A stretch of 24,655 nucleotides of DNA from a virus, in the IMG/VR virus record IMGVR_UViG_3300032820_000115, positions 1 through 24,655 of that record. One strand, written 5' to 3'. The notes under the pieces are model-generated. The model was not told the origin of the DNA. It made no database searches and was given only the letters and a program-made list of their open reading frames with translations. Positions 14,889 through 22,068 of this stretch are shown piece after piece. The position numbers were made by a program, and so were the translations under genes. The number at the start of each line of letters is the position of its first letter. Position 1 is the stretch's first letter.

Positions 14889-16437
14889 TCGTTTGCGCAA
14901 GGATCTCAGGAAAGGCTCGCAGTCGATTAGCGTATTCGCGCAGTCGACGCAACAACTACAAGGCGGACTCGGTAGGATTGTCGCACCGCTCGCGGCGACT
15001 GCCGCCGCTCTGCTGTCAGTTCGGGCGGCATACGGGAAAGTCAAGCAAGAGTTTGCCGACGTCGACGCATTAGCAAAGACCGCTGACAAACTGGGGCTAA
15101 CGACTGAAGAGCTGGCGTCGCTGCGTCACGCTGCAAGTATCACGGCGGGCGTCACGTCACAGACGCTTGACATGGCGTTGCAGCGAATGACTCGGCGGCT
15201 GTCAGAAGCAGCCAGTGGCACGGGCGAAGCGAAAGCCGCTATTAAAGAACTGGGCCTATCCGCTAAAGAACTCGAACGGGCTGGGCCTGCGGCGGCATTC
15301 TCCGCAATCGCCGACGCAATACAAGATGTCGAGAATCCCGCCGACCGCTTGCGGCTATCCTTCAAACTGTTCGACAGCGAGGGTGCGGCACTCGTCAACA
15401 CCTTACGCGTCGGAAGTGCTGGCTTGGCAGGCTTTCGAGAGGATGCCGAGAAGTTGGGCGTTACATTAAACCGGCAAGACGCGTCGAAGATCGAGTCTGC
15501 TAATGATGCCATGACGCGTCTGGGTGCCCTGTTCAGCGGTGTGGCTCGCAGAATCGCTGTAGAACTTGCGCCGTTTTTAGAGTTCGCCGTCGAGTCTATG
15601 GTGGCGTTCGGCACGGAAGGCGAGGGGGCGTCAGGCATGGTTCGCGGCGGCGTTGATCTCGTGATTAAAGGGATCGGATTTCTGCTCGACGGTGTGGACT
15701 TGCTGCGAACGGGCTGGATGGCAATGGGCGTCGGCGGCCAGCTTGTCTTTGAGGGCATGTTGCAAGGCGTTGCTGCGATGGTTCGCGGGATCGAGTTCGC
15801 TGCTGAGACTGTCGTCTCAGTGTTCCGTTCAGCGTTCGCAAGTGCGCATCAATTTGTATCAGAAGCGATCGGCAGGATGATCGATTTACTGGCACGCGTT
15901 GCGACGTTCATAGAATCAAAGTTGCCAGAGCGATTCCGTATCGGAATTGGCAATGCGGCGAATGAGTTTAGCAGTGCTTTCCAAGATGTTGTCGCGACCA
16001 ATCGCGAAATGCTAGCTAATACAGATTTCAGCACTGACTTTAAGTTAGGCGGCGAAACAACTACAGCGTTTGCGAATGCTTTTAGTGACGGCGTAAGGCA
16101 GGCGGAAGACGATTTCAACAAGTTTGCCAATAGAGAAAAGCTGTCGGACAGGCTGAAGAGCGGAGTCGAAGAGGTTCGAGCAAAGGCAGATGCGGCGGCA
16201 GAGAACGCAACCGCAGCGGCGGGCGAACTGGGAACGGAAACGCAAGCACTGGCGACCGCAAAACAAGTCACGCCCCGCGCACTCGAACGAGGCAGTCAAC
16301 AAGCGTTTTCTGCATTTCAAAAATCGCAGAAGGGCGGGCAGACTGAAGAGCAGATACTCGCAGAGAATAAGCGGCAGCGCAAGGCACTCGAAACGATCGC
16401 ACGTAATCCAATTGTTTTAGGTGCGGCAGGGATCTGA
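14842..16437 (+). CDS. Tail tape measure protein
   Basis: A 531-residue protein with the tape-measure layout: helical N-terminus (ARTDRLRKDLRKGSQSIS), Ala/Gly-rich central part, and a hydrophobic region around residues 260-335 (GVDLVIKGIGFLLDGVDLLR onward). The C-terminus is charged. Tape measures set tail length and are ejected with DNA. At the usual rough scale of 0.15 nm per residue it would give a tail near 80 nm, which is short for a siphovirus. Located directly after the chaperone pair, as in nearly all long-tailed phages. Confidence 0.9.
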   Translation: MATIGTIAINLVARTDRLRKDLRKGSQSISVFAQSTQQLQGGLGRIVAPLAATAAALLSVRAAYGKVKQEFADVDALAKTADKLGLTTEELASLRHAASITAGVTSQTLDMALQRMTRRLSEAASGTGEAKAAIKELGLSAKELERAGPAAAFSAIADAIQDVENPADRLRLSFKLFDSEGAALVNTLRVGSAGLAGFREDAEKLGVTLNRQDASKIESANDAMTRLGALFSGVARRIAVELAPFLEFAVESMVAFGTEGEGASGMVRGGVDLVIKGIGFLLDGVDLLRTGWMAMGVGGQLVFEGMLQGVAAMVRGIEFAAETVVSVFRSAFASAHQFVSEAIGRMIDLLARVATFIESKLPERFRIGIGNAANEFSSAFQDVVATNREMLANTDFSTDFKLGGETTTAFANAFSDGVRQAEDDFNKFANREKLSDRLKSGVEEVRAKADAAAENATAAAGELGTETQALATAKQVTPRALERGSQQAFSAFQKSQKGGQTEEQILAENKRQRKALETIARNPIVLGAAGI

Positions 16438-17330
16438 TGGCAGCAACAGTACGCGGAATATCTGTAGACGGCAGACAAGGCTCCGTTAACGCTAAGGGCG
16501 AACGCGATTACAAAGTCGTTTACAAAGTGTCGACGGACAACGTAAACGACGGAGCAAAGGAAGTTCGGCAGGCGTTCGGGGTTCCGCAGATTGGCGACGT
16601 TTACTCAGCGGGAAACGACGCTGACACTGACGCAGTCGTTACAAATAAAAGCGTGTCGCAAAGTGACTCACCGTGGGAGTGGGAAGTTGAGATCACTTAT
16701 TCGACGGTACTCGAAGATGAGCCTGAGCAACCCATAAGCCCACTCGCGGCGGCACCCAAGATAAGCTACGGAGCACAGACGCGGCGAATTATGATCCCAG
16801 GCTATTTCGATAACGCTGGCAGTCCACCGTCTAGCAAGGATTTTGACAGGGGAATAGTTGCACCAAATGGCGAGTTGTTCGATCCGCAACCGGAAATGGA
16901 TATCACAGAACCGTCGCTAACGATTAGGAGGAACATTGCAACGGTGAGCGGTCCCGCGTTGATGGCATTGGCGAGCACAGTCAACGCAACGGCGTTTTTC
17001 GGTGCAGACGCGAGGCAGTTAAAATTGTCGATACCGCAAGTGTCGTCGCAGTGGGACAAGACGATCGGCGACTACTGGGACATTACGTATACGTTGACTT
17101 ATAAATGGGACACGTGGGACATTCAGCTTCTGAATCAAGGCGCATATTACTGGACGGGCGGAAAGCCTGCCGACGTGACGAGCACAACGCCAAAAGTAAA
17201 GACCGCGTCAGGAAACCCGATTATCGTTAATCTGACAACCGACGGCGACATTAACACGACTGACGTTCCAACGTACACCCGCTTAAGGGTGTATCGTGAA
17301 ATAGACTTTAACGGTCTGGGGATAATCTGA
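16437..17330 (+). CDS. Tail-tip/distal tail protein, putative
   Basis: A 297-residue protein overlapping the tape measure stop by one base. It has stretches such as RGISVDGRQG, VSQSDSPWEWEVEITYSTV, ALASTVNATAFFGADARQLK and YKWDTWDIQLLNQGAYYW. I recall similar proteins, with a final WDxxLLxQGxYx motif, directly after tape measure genes in siphovirus-like phages. That supports a tail-tip or distal tail role, but no characterised homologue comes to mind. Tight coupling to the tape measure gene and the next gene (one base gap) places it in the tail operon. Confidence 0.65.
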   Translation: MAATVRGISVDGRQGSVNAKGERDYKVVYKVSTDNVNDGAKEVRQAFGVPQIGDVYSAGNDADTDAVVTNKSVSQSDSPWEWEVEITYSTVLEDEPEQPISPLAAAPKISYGAQTRRIMIPGYFDNAGSPPSSKDFDRGIVAPNGELFDPQPEMDITEPSLTIRRNIATVSGPALMALASTVNATAFFGADARQLKLSIPQVSSQWDKTIGDYWDITYTLTYKWDTWDIQLLNQGAYYWTGGKPADVTSTTPKVKTASGNPIIVNLTTDGDINTTDVPTYTRLRVYREIDFNGLGII

Positions 17331-17331
17331 A

Positions 17332-17724
17332 ATGGCTAACGAACTGAAAGTCACAACGTCGGTTGTCTACGAAAACGGGCAACTCAAATACACGCACTCG
17401 CCCGGTACGTTACAACTTCCGCAGGCGGCGGCAGGCTACTCGACGCAGGTTGTCACAGCGACAAGCGCGGAAGCGGCGGTGACGCTTGCGGGTATAACGT
17501 CGCCCGGCATGTTGGTTCTGCAATCGCTTGAGGCGACAACGACAGGCACCGCTGTAGACTTCGGCGTGACGAGCACAACGGGCGGCATGGGCAATCCGTT
17601 CGGAACGCTTGAGCCAAGGAGCCAAGTCGTCACGAACCTGAACTCGACGAGCACGCTGCGAGTCAAGAACGAAGGGGCGGCGGCGGGCAATGTCGATGTC
17701 CTCGTGATCGCGTTTGAGGCGTAG
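17332..17724 (+). CDS. Small tail-region structural protein, unknown
   Basis: A 130-residue protein rich in Thr, Ser, Ala, Val and Gly without charged helices. It reads as mainly beta-structure (VTTSVVYENGQLKYTHSPG, VTLAGITSPGMLVLQSLEAT, STLRVKNEGAAAGNVDVLVI). This suggests a virion surface or tail-tip protein, such as a small fibre or Ig-like piece, but I recognise no family with certainty. It lies one base after the distal tail candidate and two bases before the next gene. Confidence 0.6.
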   Translation: MANELKVTTSVVYENGQLKYTHSPGTLQLPQAAAGYSTQVVTATSAEAAVTLAGITSPGMLVLQSLEATTTGTAVDFGVTSTTGGMGNPFGTLEPRSQVVTNLNSTSTLRVKNEGAAAGNVDVLVIAFEA

Positions 17725-17726
17725 TA

Positions 17727-18098
17727 ATGCCAGACGAACTATTCGGGTTCACGGCGGAACAAGTCGAGCGGCTTAAGGCGTCGCTGCAATATACGGAGGC
17801 TCAGGAACTCGGTCGTCCGCAACAGCACGGCAGGCGACGCCCGTGGGCGCGGCTGTCGACAGTGGTAGGATTCCTTGACGTGGCGATCGCTGGTATATCG
17901 GACATCGACGATGCACCGAATAGCGGAACATTGTCGCTATACTCCTATACGTCGACCGGCAAAACAGACACAACTGAAAACGAGACTGTATGGCATTTCG
18001 CGACAGTCAACGCGACAACTGACCGCTGGACTTTTGCGAACTGGGATCATAGAAGCGGCAAATACGTGCTGTCGTATCAGGCCTGCTCCACTACCTAA
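17727..18098 (+). CDS. Hypothetical tail-region protein
   Basis: A 123-residue protein. The N-terminal 45 residues are charged and probably helical (FTAEQVERLKASLQYTEAQ), the rest looks beta-rich (SGTLSLYSYTSTG, TVWHFATVNATTDRWTF, KYVLSYQACSTT). I do not recognise the family. The one-base overlap of its stop with the next ATG indicates coupled translation with the Cys-rich protein. A structural role is inferred from location only. Confidence 0.6.
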   Translation: MPDELFGFTAEQVERLKASLQYTEAQELGRPQQHGRRRPWARLSTVVGFLDVAIAGISDIDDAPNSGTLSLYSYTSTGKTDTTENETVWHFATVNATTDRWTFANWDHRSGKYVLSYQACSTT

Positions 18099-19006
18099 TG
18101 GCCGTTAATCGATTCGCTCCGAACTGTTGCCCAACGACTCAGCCGACAACGGGACACTACTGCCCGGCGTGCGCGTCTGGCGGTAACTTCGTCCCGCAGT
18201 ATCTCGGCATAACAGTGTCCGGCGTCGGTACGTCGACAGACTCTCCGTGCTGCAAAACAGTGAACGCCCTATTTCGTTTCCCGCAGACTGGCACGGCGTG
18301 CAATTGGGATATCTCGGAATGTTTTTGCGTTCGGAACATTGGCAATAGAGGGTCAATATCTGTCGCGATGACAACGATAGGGCTAGGCATGTCTCAAATG
18401 GACATCGTAGCCAACATCGACTCGCAGGCGAGCACTACGTCGACGCAATATAGATGGACGCGACAGTTCGCTGGAGGCGTGCCGTGCGATAGCCTTGCGG
18501 GCACGACCTTTCCTGCGCCGACCGCGACGGGAGGTGCGGTGTGTAGCTCCACCGTATCTCCCACCGTCGCGGTGACTGTCCCGTCAACGCAGGACGAATC
18601 CGACGAATGCTCGATGTGCCTGCGGCAGGATACGCCAGCGACTATCAGCGCGACAATACGCGGATTAACACCGACAGCGACAACAACAGACAATGAGTGC
18701 TTGTGTTCTCCGCCGACGTTTGCAATTACGCGCACAACGTCAGGCACGAACGACTGCTGCACGTATTACGGAGCAGTTGTGCAGGGCTTGTGTACATACG
18801 AACTGTCTCTGGAGTTGCTCGACACCGGCTTTGCGGGTGAGCTGGCAATAACACCACACAACAAGGCGACGTTCAGGAAGTCGCTTTCGCCGCGTTATGA
18901 TTGCGGCTCGGGCGCGTCGCATCTGATGACATTCTCGACCACGGTGGGTACCCCGGGTCCACATTGCGTTATACCGACCAGCAGCGAGATAAATCTGGAG
19001 TTCTGA
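18098..19006 (+). CDS. Cysteine-rich tail-end protein, unknown
   Basis: A 302-residue protein with about 20 cysteines, several as CC or CxC/CxxC pairs (NCCPT, CPAC, SPCC, ECFC, ECSMC, ECLC, NDCC). No signal peptide is apparent. The rest is Thr/Ser-rich and probably beta-structured. The pairs could bind metal or form disulfides in an exposed adhesion protein. It comes after the tail-tip genes, where receptor-binding proteins are usual. No family is recognised. It overlaps the previous gene by one base and is followed by a zinc-ribbon gene one base later. Confidence 0.7.
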   Translation: MAVNRFAPNCCPTTQPTTGHYCPACASGGNFVPQYLGITVSGVGTSTDSPCCKTVNALFRFPQTGTACNWDISECFCVRNIGNRGSISVAMTTIGLGMSQMDIVANIDSQASTTSTQYRWTRQFAGGVPCDSLAGTTFPAPTATGGAVCSSTVSPTVAVTVPSTQDESDECSMCLRQDTPATISATIRGLTPTATTTDNECLCSPPTFAITRTTSGTNDCCTYYGAVVQGLCTYELSLELLDTGFAGELAITPHNKATFRKSLSPRYDCGSGASHLMTFSTTVGTPGPHCVIPTSSEINLEF

Positions 19007-19007
19007 C

Positions 19008-19292
19008 ATGAGCTGGCGTTGCCCATATTGTCGTGAGACGCACGGGGCGACTCCCGACATCCACGGACCGATAACATGCGGCTACTGTGGCAACGCAACG
19101 TTCCCGAATAAACGCTGGAAATGGGGCGACGGTCTAGCGTGGCTAATCGCGTCGACGACTCGCATTGAGCCGCGCAATGGTTGCCGGTGCAAACACAGAA
19201 TGCATCGTCTAAACCGTTTCGGTTACTGGCTACAGCACGCGATCGCAGGGCGTAGTCGATCTATCAGGCTCGACAGCAAACGCAAACGATAA
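19008..19292 (+). CDS. Zinc-ribbon protein
   Basis: A 94-residue protein with two CxxC pairs (C5/C8 in CPYC and C24/C27 in CGYC) forming a likely zinc ribbon. Residues 58-76 form a second basic motif with GCRCKHRMHRLNRFGYW. The GCxC-K-R-xx-LNRxG pattern occurs at the end of other small phage proteins that I recall, but with no role assigned. It is the last + strand gene of the tail operon and converges with the minus-strand gene ending at 19304, only 11 bases away. Confidence 0.7.
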   Translation: MSWRCPYCRETHGATPDIHGPITCGYCGNATFPNKRWKWGDGLAWLIASTTRIEPRNGCRCKHRMHRLNRFGYWLQHAIAGRSRSIRLDSKRKR

Positions 19293-19303
19293 TTGTTGCT
19301 GCG

Positions 19304-19696
19304 TCATTTATCTAGGCTGGCAGTGCTGTCTATGTCTATTTGTTGGTGGATCTGATATTCGCGCATGGTTAGGCAGACGACGTGTTGGAATCTGTGTAGT
19401 GTTTCACTTCCACCCCACTCGTCGCTTCCGCTAAATTCGCTATGGCCATAACGGAGATCGCATGCACCACGTGTGTAGTAGCGAGGCCGTCTTCCGTGCC
19501 GCTTGATGTATCGGCATCTGCCGCAGACGATAAAGCCGCTGCAATCATAGACGTCATCATCATATATGCCACGGCATAGCGCGCAGATGAAATCACCCCC
19601 GACATGCACAGCAGACGCGGGTACGGAGTTATGGGGCGCGCACATGAGCGGCGTTAGATTAAAGCGATCGAGTCGTCCTTCTGTCGCGTGTGTCAT
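19304..19696 (-). CDS. Zinc-finger protein on the minus strand
   Basis: 130 residues when started at the ATG at 19696 (the frame is open to 19777, but an AGGA ribosome site lies just upstream of 19696, and the upstream gene ends at 19705). The core has two CxxC pairs, CALC (C38, C41) and CGRC (C58, C61), spaced by an acidic stretch DDDVYDC. It resembles small zinc-binding phage or host proteins. Function unknown. It lies eight bases after the end of the secreted-protein gene on the same strand, so the two probably form an operon opposed to the structural genes. Confidence 0.65.
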   Translation of the reverse strand: MTHATEGRLDRFNLTPLMCAPHNSVPASAVHVGGDFICALCRGIYDDDVYDCSGFIVCGRCRYIKRHGRRPRYYTRGACDLRYGHSEFSGSDEWGGSETLHRFQHVVCLTMREYQIHQQIDIDSTASLDK

Positions 19697-19704
19697 TAAA
19701 CGTC

Positions 19705-20091
19705 CTATTTGTAGATCTTGCATGCGTGCCATCCGTACCGCCCGCGAACGCACGACTCCGCAGCAACTGGCAGCCATCCGCTAAAGCAGCAGTTAGCCAG
19801 CGCGTCTCGCGCGGATCGCGGCGAGTAGCCGACGCCCTCTGCGATGCCTCCGCCGAAATCCCCGCCCGGATGGAAACACGCACCCGCGCGCGCTTGGATT
19901 TCGGCCTTGGCTTGTGCGGCAGCCCGTGCGGTCGCGTATCGTGCGATCGCAGCGGGTGGCGCAATGACGCGCGTCGGCCACGCGACCGCGATAGATCGAC
20001 GCTGCGGGCGTCTGCTGCGGACTGTCGCGTGAGCGTCACTAGCTAGCGATATCAGCACGACCAGCGACAGCATGAATGTTGTTCGCGGCAT
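19705..20091 (-). CDS. Small secreted protein, planctomycete-like
   Basis: A 128-residue protein on the minus strand with a GAGGG ribosome site before its ATG at 20091. The N-terminus is a clear signal peptide (basic MPRTTFM, then LSLVVLISLASDAHA). The mature part ends GVGYSPRSARDALANCCFSG, then RGRYGWHACKIYK, with five cysteines. I recall related small exported proteins with an EGVGxS...CC...GWxACxxY pattern mainly from Planctomycetota; this is memory, not a search. It could be a moron gene expressed by a prophage, or acquired from the host. Function unknown. Confidence 0.7.
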   Translation of the reverse strand: MPRTTFMLSLVVLISLASDAHATVRSRRPQRRSIAVAWPTRVIAPPAAIARYATARAAAQAKAEIQARAGACFHPGGDFGGGIAEGVGYSPRSARDALANCCFSGWLPVAAESCVRGRYGWHACKIYK

Positions 20092-20700
20092 CGATTCCCT
20101 CGTGTTTTAGCGGCCGAAAAAACTTCCGTAATATCCGAGATTTTACCGCGACCGCTATTGCAAAGCATCGCGACATGGACTAACATGCGTGTAGTTGAAG
20201 TGACTAAAGCAGACATTCAAAACGAGGAGACGACATAGCGGCGACCAGAGCCGGGGGACGAAACCCAAACGATCATCACGGACGCGACCCCAGCACACCA
20301 CGCCGGTCGCCGGAGACAATCGGCCACGTCTCGTAAATAACTGGTCACGAGTGGTGACGATATCACCCGATAGCTGCGACAGCAGAATCGCACCAGCACT
20401 ACACGACGAGGCACCTGTCATCCTCAGACGCGATAACGGAGACACGAGACACGACGAGACGAGACACGAAACACGACGAGACGAGGCTCAACCGGCAAAA
20501 AGTAGTCGACGAGAGATCAACGACGCGGCTAATCTTGTATCGCAATGATTGGTTACTTATTCCATCGGCGAAGCGACCCGGCGTTAATAGGCCATACGTG
20601 GCCGACCTCTCAGCCCGGGGGCAGACACGGTCGATCCACGATGATCGGTCCTATCGGTGGCAGCCAACGAAGCCTACTCGTTAGCGAGACACAATACACA
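20092..20700. other. Intergenic region without a convincing gene
   Basis: About 600 bases between the minus-strand pair and the first element-led gene. Short frames on both strands look random in composition; the one at 20351-20548 runs through a tandem repeat. It is the natural site for divergent promoters, but I see no clear -35/-10 pair. A repeat lies at 20440-20486, and an isolated AACGAGGAG string near 20220 has no usable start codon after it. Confidence 0.6.
20440..20486 (+). repeat. Short purine-rich tandem repeat
   Basis: The unit ACACGACGAGACGAG occurs at 20449-20463 and 20471-20485, a 22-base period, with a ten-base partial copy at 20401-20410 and flanking GAGACACG variants. Confidence 0.75.
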
Positions 20701-20755
20701 GTCGAGTCGCTCGACTACGCTGCCGCACGTTGCGGCAGCGACTTGGGGCGATTTA
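20701..20755 (+). repeat. Structured leader element, copy 1
   Basis: Dyad GTCGAG-TCG-CTCGAC (20701-20715) followed by a perfect 10-bp hairpin CGCTGCCGCA-CGT-TGCGGCAGCG (20718-20740) and the conserved TTGGGGCGATTTA (20743-20755). A GAAAGGCGA ribosome site and the ATG at 20785 follow. Confidence 0.9.
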
Positions 20756-20784
20756 CCAACTCTGTTTGAAAGGCGAGCACCGCA

Positions 20785-21171
20785 ATGACATTTATTGAAA
20801 CACGAGTCGTCAACGGGACAAACTACGAGAACCACGTCAGTGGACCGGTCGACGCTGATCAGGTTCGGGAGGGCGGCGCAACGGCTTATGTCGAAGTACG
20901 ATCGCAGCATGCAAAAGGGTCGGGCTGGCAGTCAGGACCGGATCGGTACGTTGCTGTGCAGATCGTACCAGCTGGAGTCGATCCGCTCACGAGCCTCAAT
21001 TCGCGTGTGGCAGAATGTCGCGGGATCGAAATCAGGCAATTCGGCGAGGGGTACTCGCATCGCACCGGACCGCGATCGGCACTCGGGATGGCGATCGCAG
21101 ACGCTGAGGAATTCGCAACCGCGAGGAACGCGCTGGTCTATTTGGGGTTTGTGGGACCGGAAAAAAGCTAG
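20785..21171 (+). CDS. Hypothetical early-module protein
   Basis: A 128-residue protein of no recognised family. It starts MTFIETRVVNGTNYENHVSG and includes YVEVRSQHAKGSGWQSGPDR, YVAVQIVPAGVDPLTSLNSR and a helical C-terminus with ALGMAIADAEEFATARNAL. It is preceded by repeat element copy 1 and a GAAAGG ribosome site about 9 bases before the ATG. The compact, mixed alpha/beta pattern and the shared leader with its neighbours support a real gene. Function unknown. Confidence 0.65.
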   Translation: MTFIETRVVNGTNYENHVSGPVDADQVREGGATAYVEVRSQHAKGSGWQSGPDRYVAVQIVPAGVDPLTSLNSRVAECRGIEIRQFGEGYSHRTGPRSALGMAIADAEEFATARNALVYLGFVGPEKS

Positions 21172-21173
21172 GC

Positions 21174-21189
21174 GCAGCACGTTGCGACA
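21174..21189 (+). repeat. Fragment of the leader element
   Basis: The 16 bases GCAGCACGTTGCGACA match the hairpin part of copy 3 (21612 onward) and lie just before copy 2. It looks like a remnant of an earlier copy. Confidence 0.65.
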
Positions 21190-21204
21190 TCCGCACGAGA
21201 CACA

Positions 21205-21259
21205 GTCGAGTCGCTCGACTACGCTGCCGCAACGTGCGACAGCGACTTGGGGCGATTTA
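21205..21259 (+). repeat. Structured leader element, copy 2
   Basis: Dyad GTCGAG-TCG-CTCGAC, a hairpin with one C-A mismatch (GCTGCCGCA / TGCGACAGC), then TTGGGGCGATTTA. It is followed by ACG plus seven T and by GAAAGGCGA before the ATG at 21297. The 14 bases before it (TCCGCACGAGACAC) also precede copy 4. Confidence 0.9.
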
Positions 21260-21296
21260 AACGTTTTTTTCTATCTCTGTTTGAAAGGCGAAATTA

Positions 21297-21596
21297 ATGA
21301 CAAACAACGAAAAGCAGGTTGCCAGCTATTTACGCGATCACGGTAGTAGATTCGATGGTGGCGGCCGCGCAAGCCGAGCGGAACTGGCCACGCAGTGGAT
21401 GGATTGTTTTTCCGATCCGTTCGAGTGCGCAGACTGGATGGCCGCAGGTTTTTGGTGCCCGCAAACCGCGTGCGCTGTGTCGTATCTTGGGATACGTCCA
21501 GCCGACGTTGCCGCGATTTGCGACCCGAGTCACATTATTCCGCTTTCAACAGGCGACAAGGTAAATTCGCTACGCCAGGGACAGACGGTGCGCTAG
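21297..21596 (+). CDS. Hypothetical early-module protein
   Basis: A 99-residue protein: charged N-terminus (NNEKQVASYLRDHG), then WMDCFSDPFECADWMAAGFW and CPQTACAVSYLGIRPADVAA. The segment ADWMAAGFWCPxTA recalls a short helical phage motif (xxWxxAGxxxPxxAxxLxxxGxxP), but I cannot name a family. It is preceded by element copy 2 and a GAAAGG ribosome site, and its stop lies at the first bases of element copy 3. Function unknown. Confidence 0.65.
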   Translation: MTNNEKQVASYLRDHGSRFDGGGRASRAELATQWMDCFSDPFECADWMAAGFWCPQTACAVSYLGIRPADVAAICDPSHIIPLSTGDKVNSLRQGQTVR

Positions 21597-21645
21597 TCGC
21601 TCGACTACGCTGCAGCACGTTGCGACAGCGACGTGGGGCGAAAAA
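21595..21645 (+). repeat. Structured leader element, copy 3 (diverged)
   Basis: Shortened dyad AGTCG-CT-CGACT overlapping the previous stop codon, a weaker hairpin (GCTGCAGCA / TGCGACAGC with internal mismatches), and a variant string GTGGGGCGAAAAA instead of TTGGGGCGATTTA. A T-rich tract and GAAAGGCGA before the ATG at 21682 are kept. Confidence 0.8.
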
Positions 21646-21681
21646 GAAACGTTTTTTACTCTCTTCTGAAAGGCGAAAGTA

Positions 21682-21957
21682 ATGAATTACCGAATATGTA
21701 GCATAAAGACGACGGTGATTTTCAATGGCGAACTGTCGGACGCAATCAGACAGGCACTGTTGATCGACTCCGAGTTCCGCCCCGCCTTCGGCGTTCAGGT
21801 CTACATCGCCGAGGGCGAGGGCGAGGGTTCGCACGACGACGATGACATGCTGTGGGACACGGAGGATCCCGAATACTATCGGGATGTCCTGGAGGACGAC
21901 GAGAGATACGACACCAGCCCTCACTCGGAACTGGGCAGGGTGATCGACACCGCGTAG
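21682..21957 (+). CDS. Hypothetical acidic protein, paralogue of the 23566 gene product
   Basis: A 91-residue, strongly acidic protein. The start NYRICSIKTTVIFNGELSDA, the motif GVQVY and the later WDTEDPEYYRDVLEDDERYD align with the protein encoded at 23566-23970 (IYRIG, EGGLSGAI, GVQVY, VWDTDDPDDYWESL). This indicates an old duplication within the module. It is preceded by element copy 3 and a GAAAGGCGA ribosome site. The function is unknown; the acidic, compact form would fit a small regulator or DNA mimic, which is speculation. Confidence 0.7.
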   Translation: MNYRICSIKTTVIFNGELSDAIRQALLIDSEFRPAFGVQVYIAEGEGEGSHDDDDMLWDTEDPEYYRDVLEDDERYDTSPHSELGRVIDTA

Positions 21958-21977
21958 CAGAGTCCGCACGAGACACG

Positions 21978-22032
21978 GTCGAGTCGCTCGACTACGCTGC
22001 CGCACGTTGCGACAGCGACTTGGGGCGATTTA
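21978..22032 (+). repeat. Structured leader element, copy 4
   Basis: Dyad GTCGAG-TCG-CTCGAC, hairpin GCTGCCGCA / TGCGACAGC with one mismatch, and TTGGGGCGATTTA. A long T/C tract and AAAGGCGA follow, before the ATG at 22069. Shares the upstream TCCGCACGAGACAC with copy 2. Confidence 0.9.
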
Positions 22033-22068
22033 AACTCTTTTTTTTCTCTCTTTTTAAAGGCGATCACG

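Noticed and set aside
15126-15758. 210-residue minus-strand frame
   Set aside because: Antisense to the tape measure gene; low-complexity Ser/Ala/Pro/Arg composition, a by-product of codon usage.
7352-16545. 15-base match GTGTCGACGGACAAC between the capsid gene and the 16437 gene
   Set aside because: A match of this length is expected about once by chance in a window of this size.
20184-20237. 17-codon frame starting MRVVEVTKAD
   Set aside because: No ribosome site before its ATG and too short to judge.
20155-20769. Several 65-96 codon frames on both strands in the gene-poor region
   Set aside because: No ribosome sites, random composition, and two of them run through a tandem repeat or leader element copy 1.
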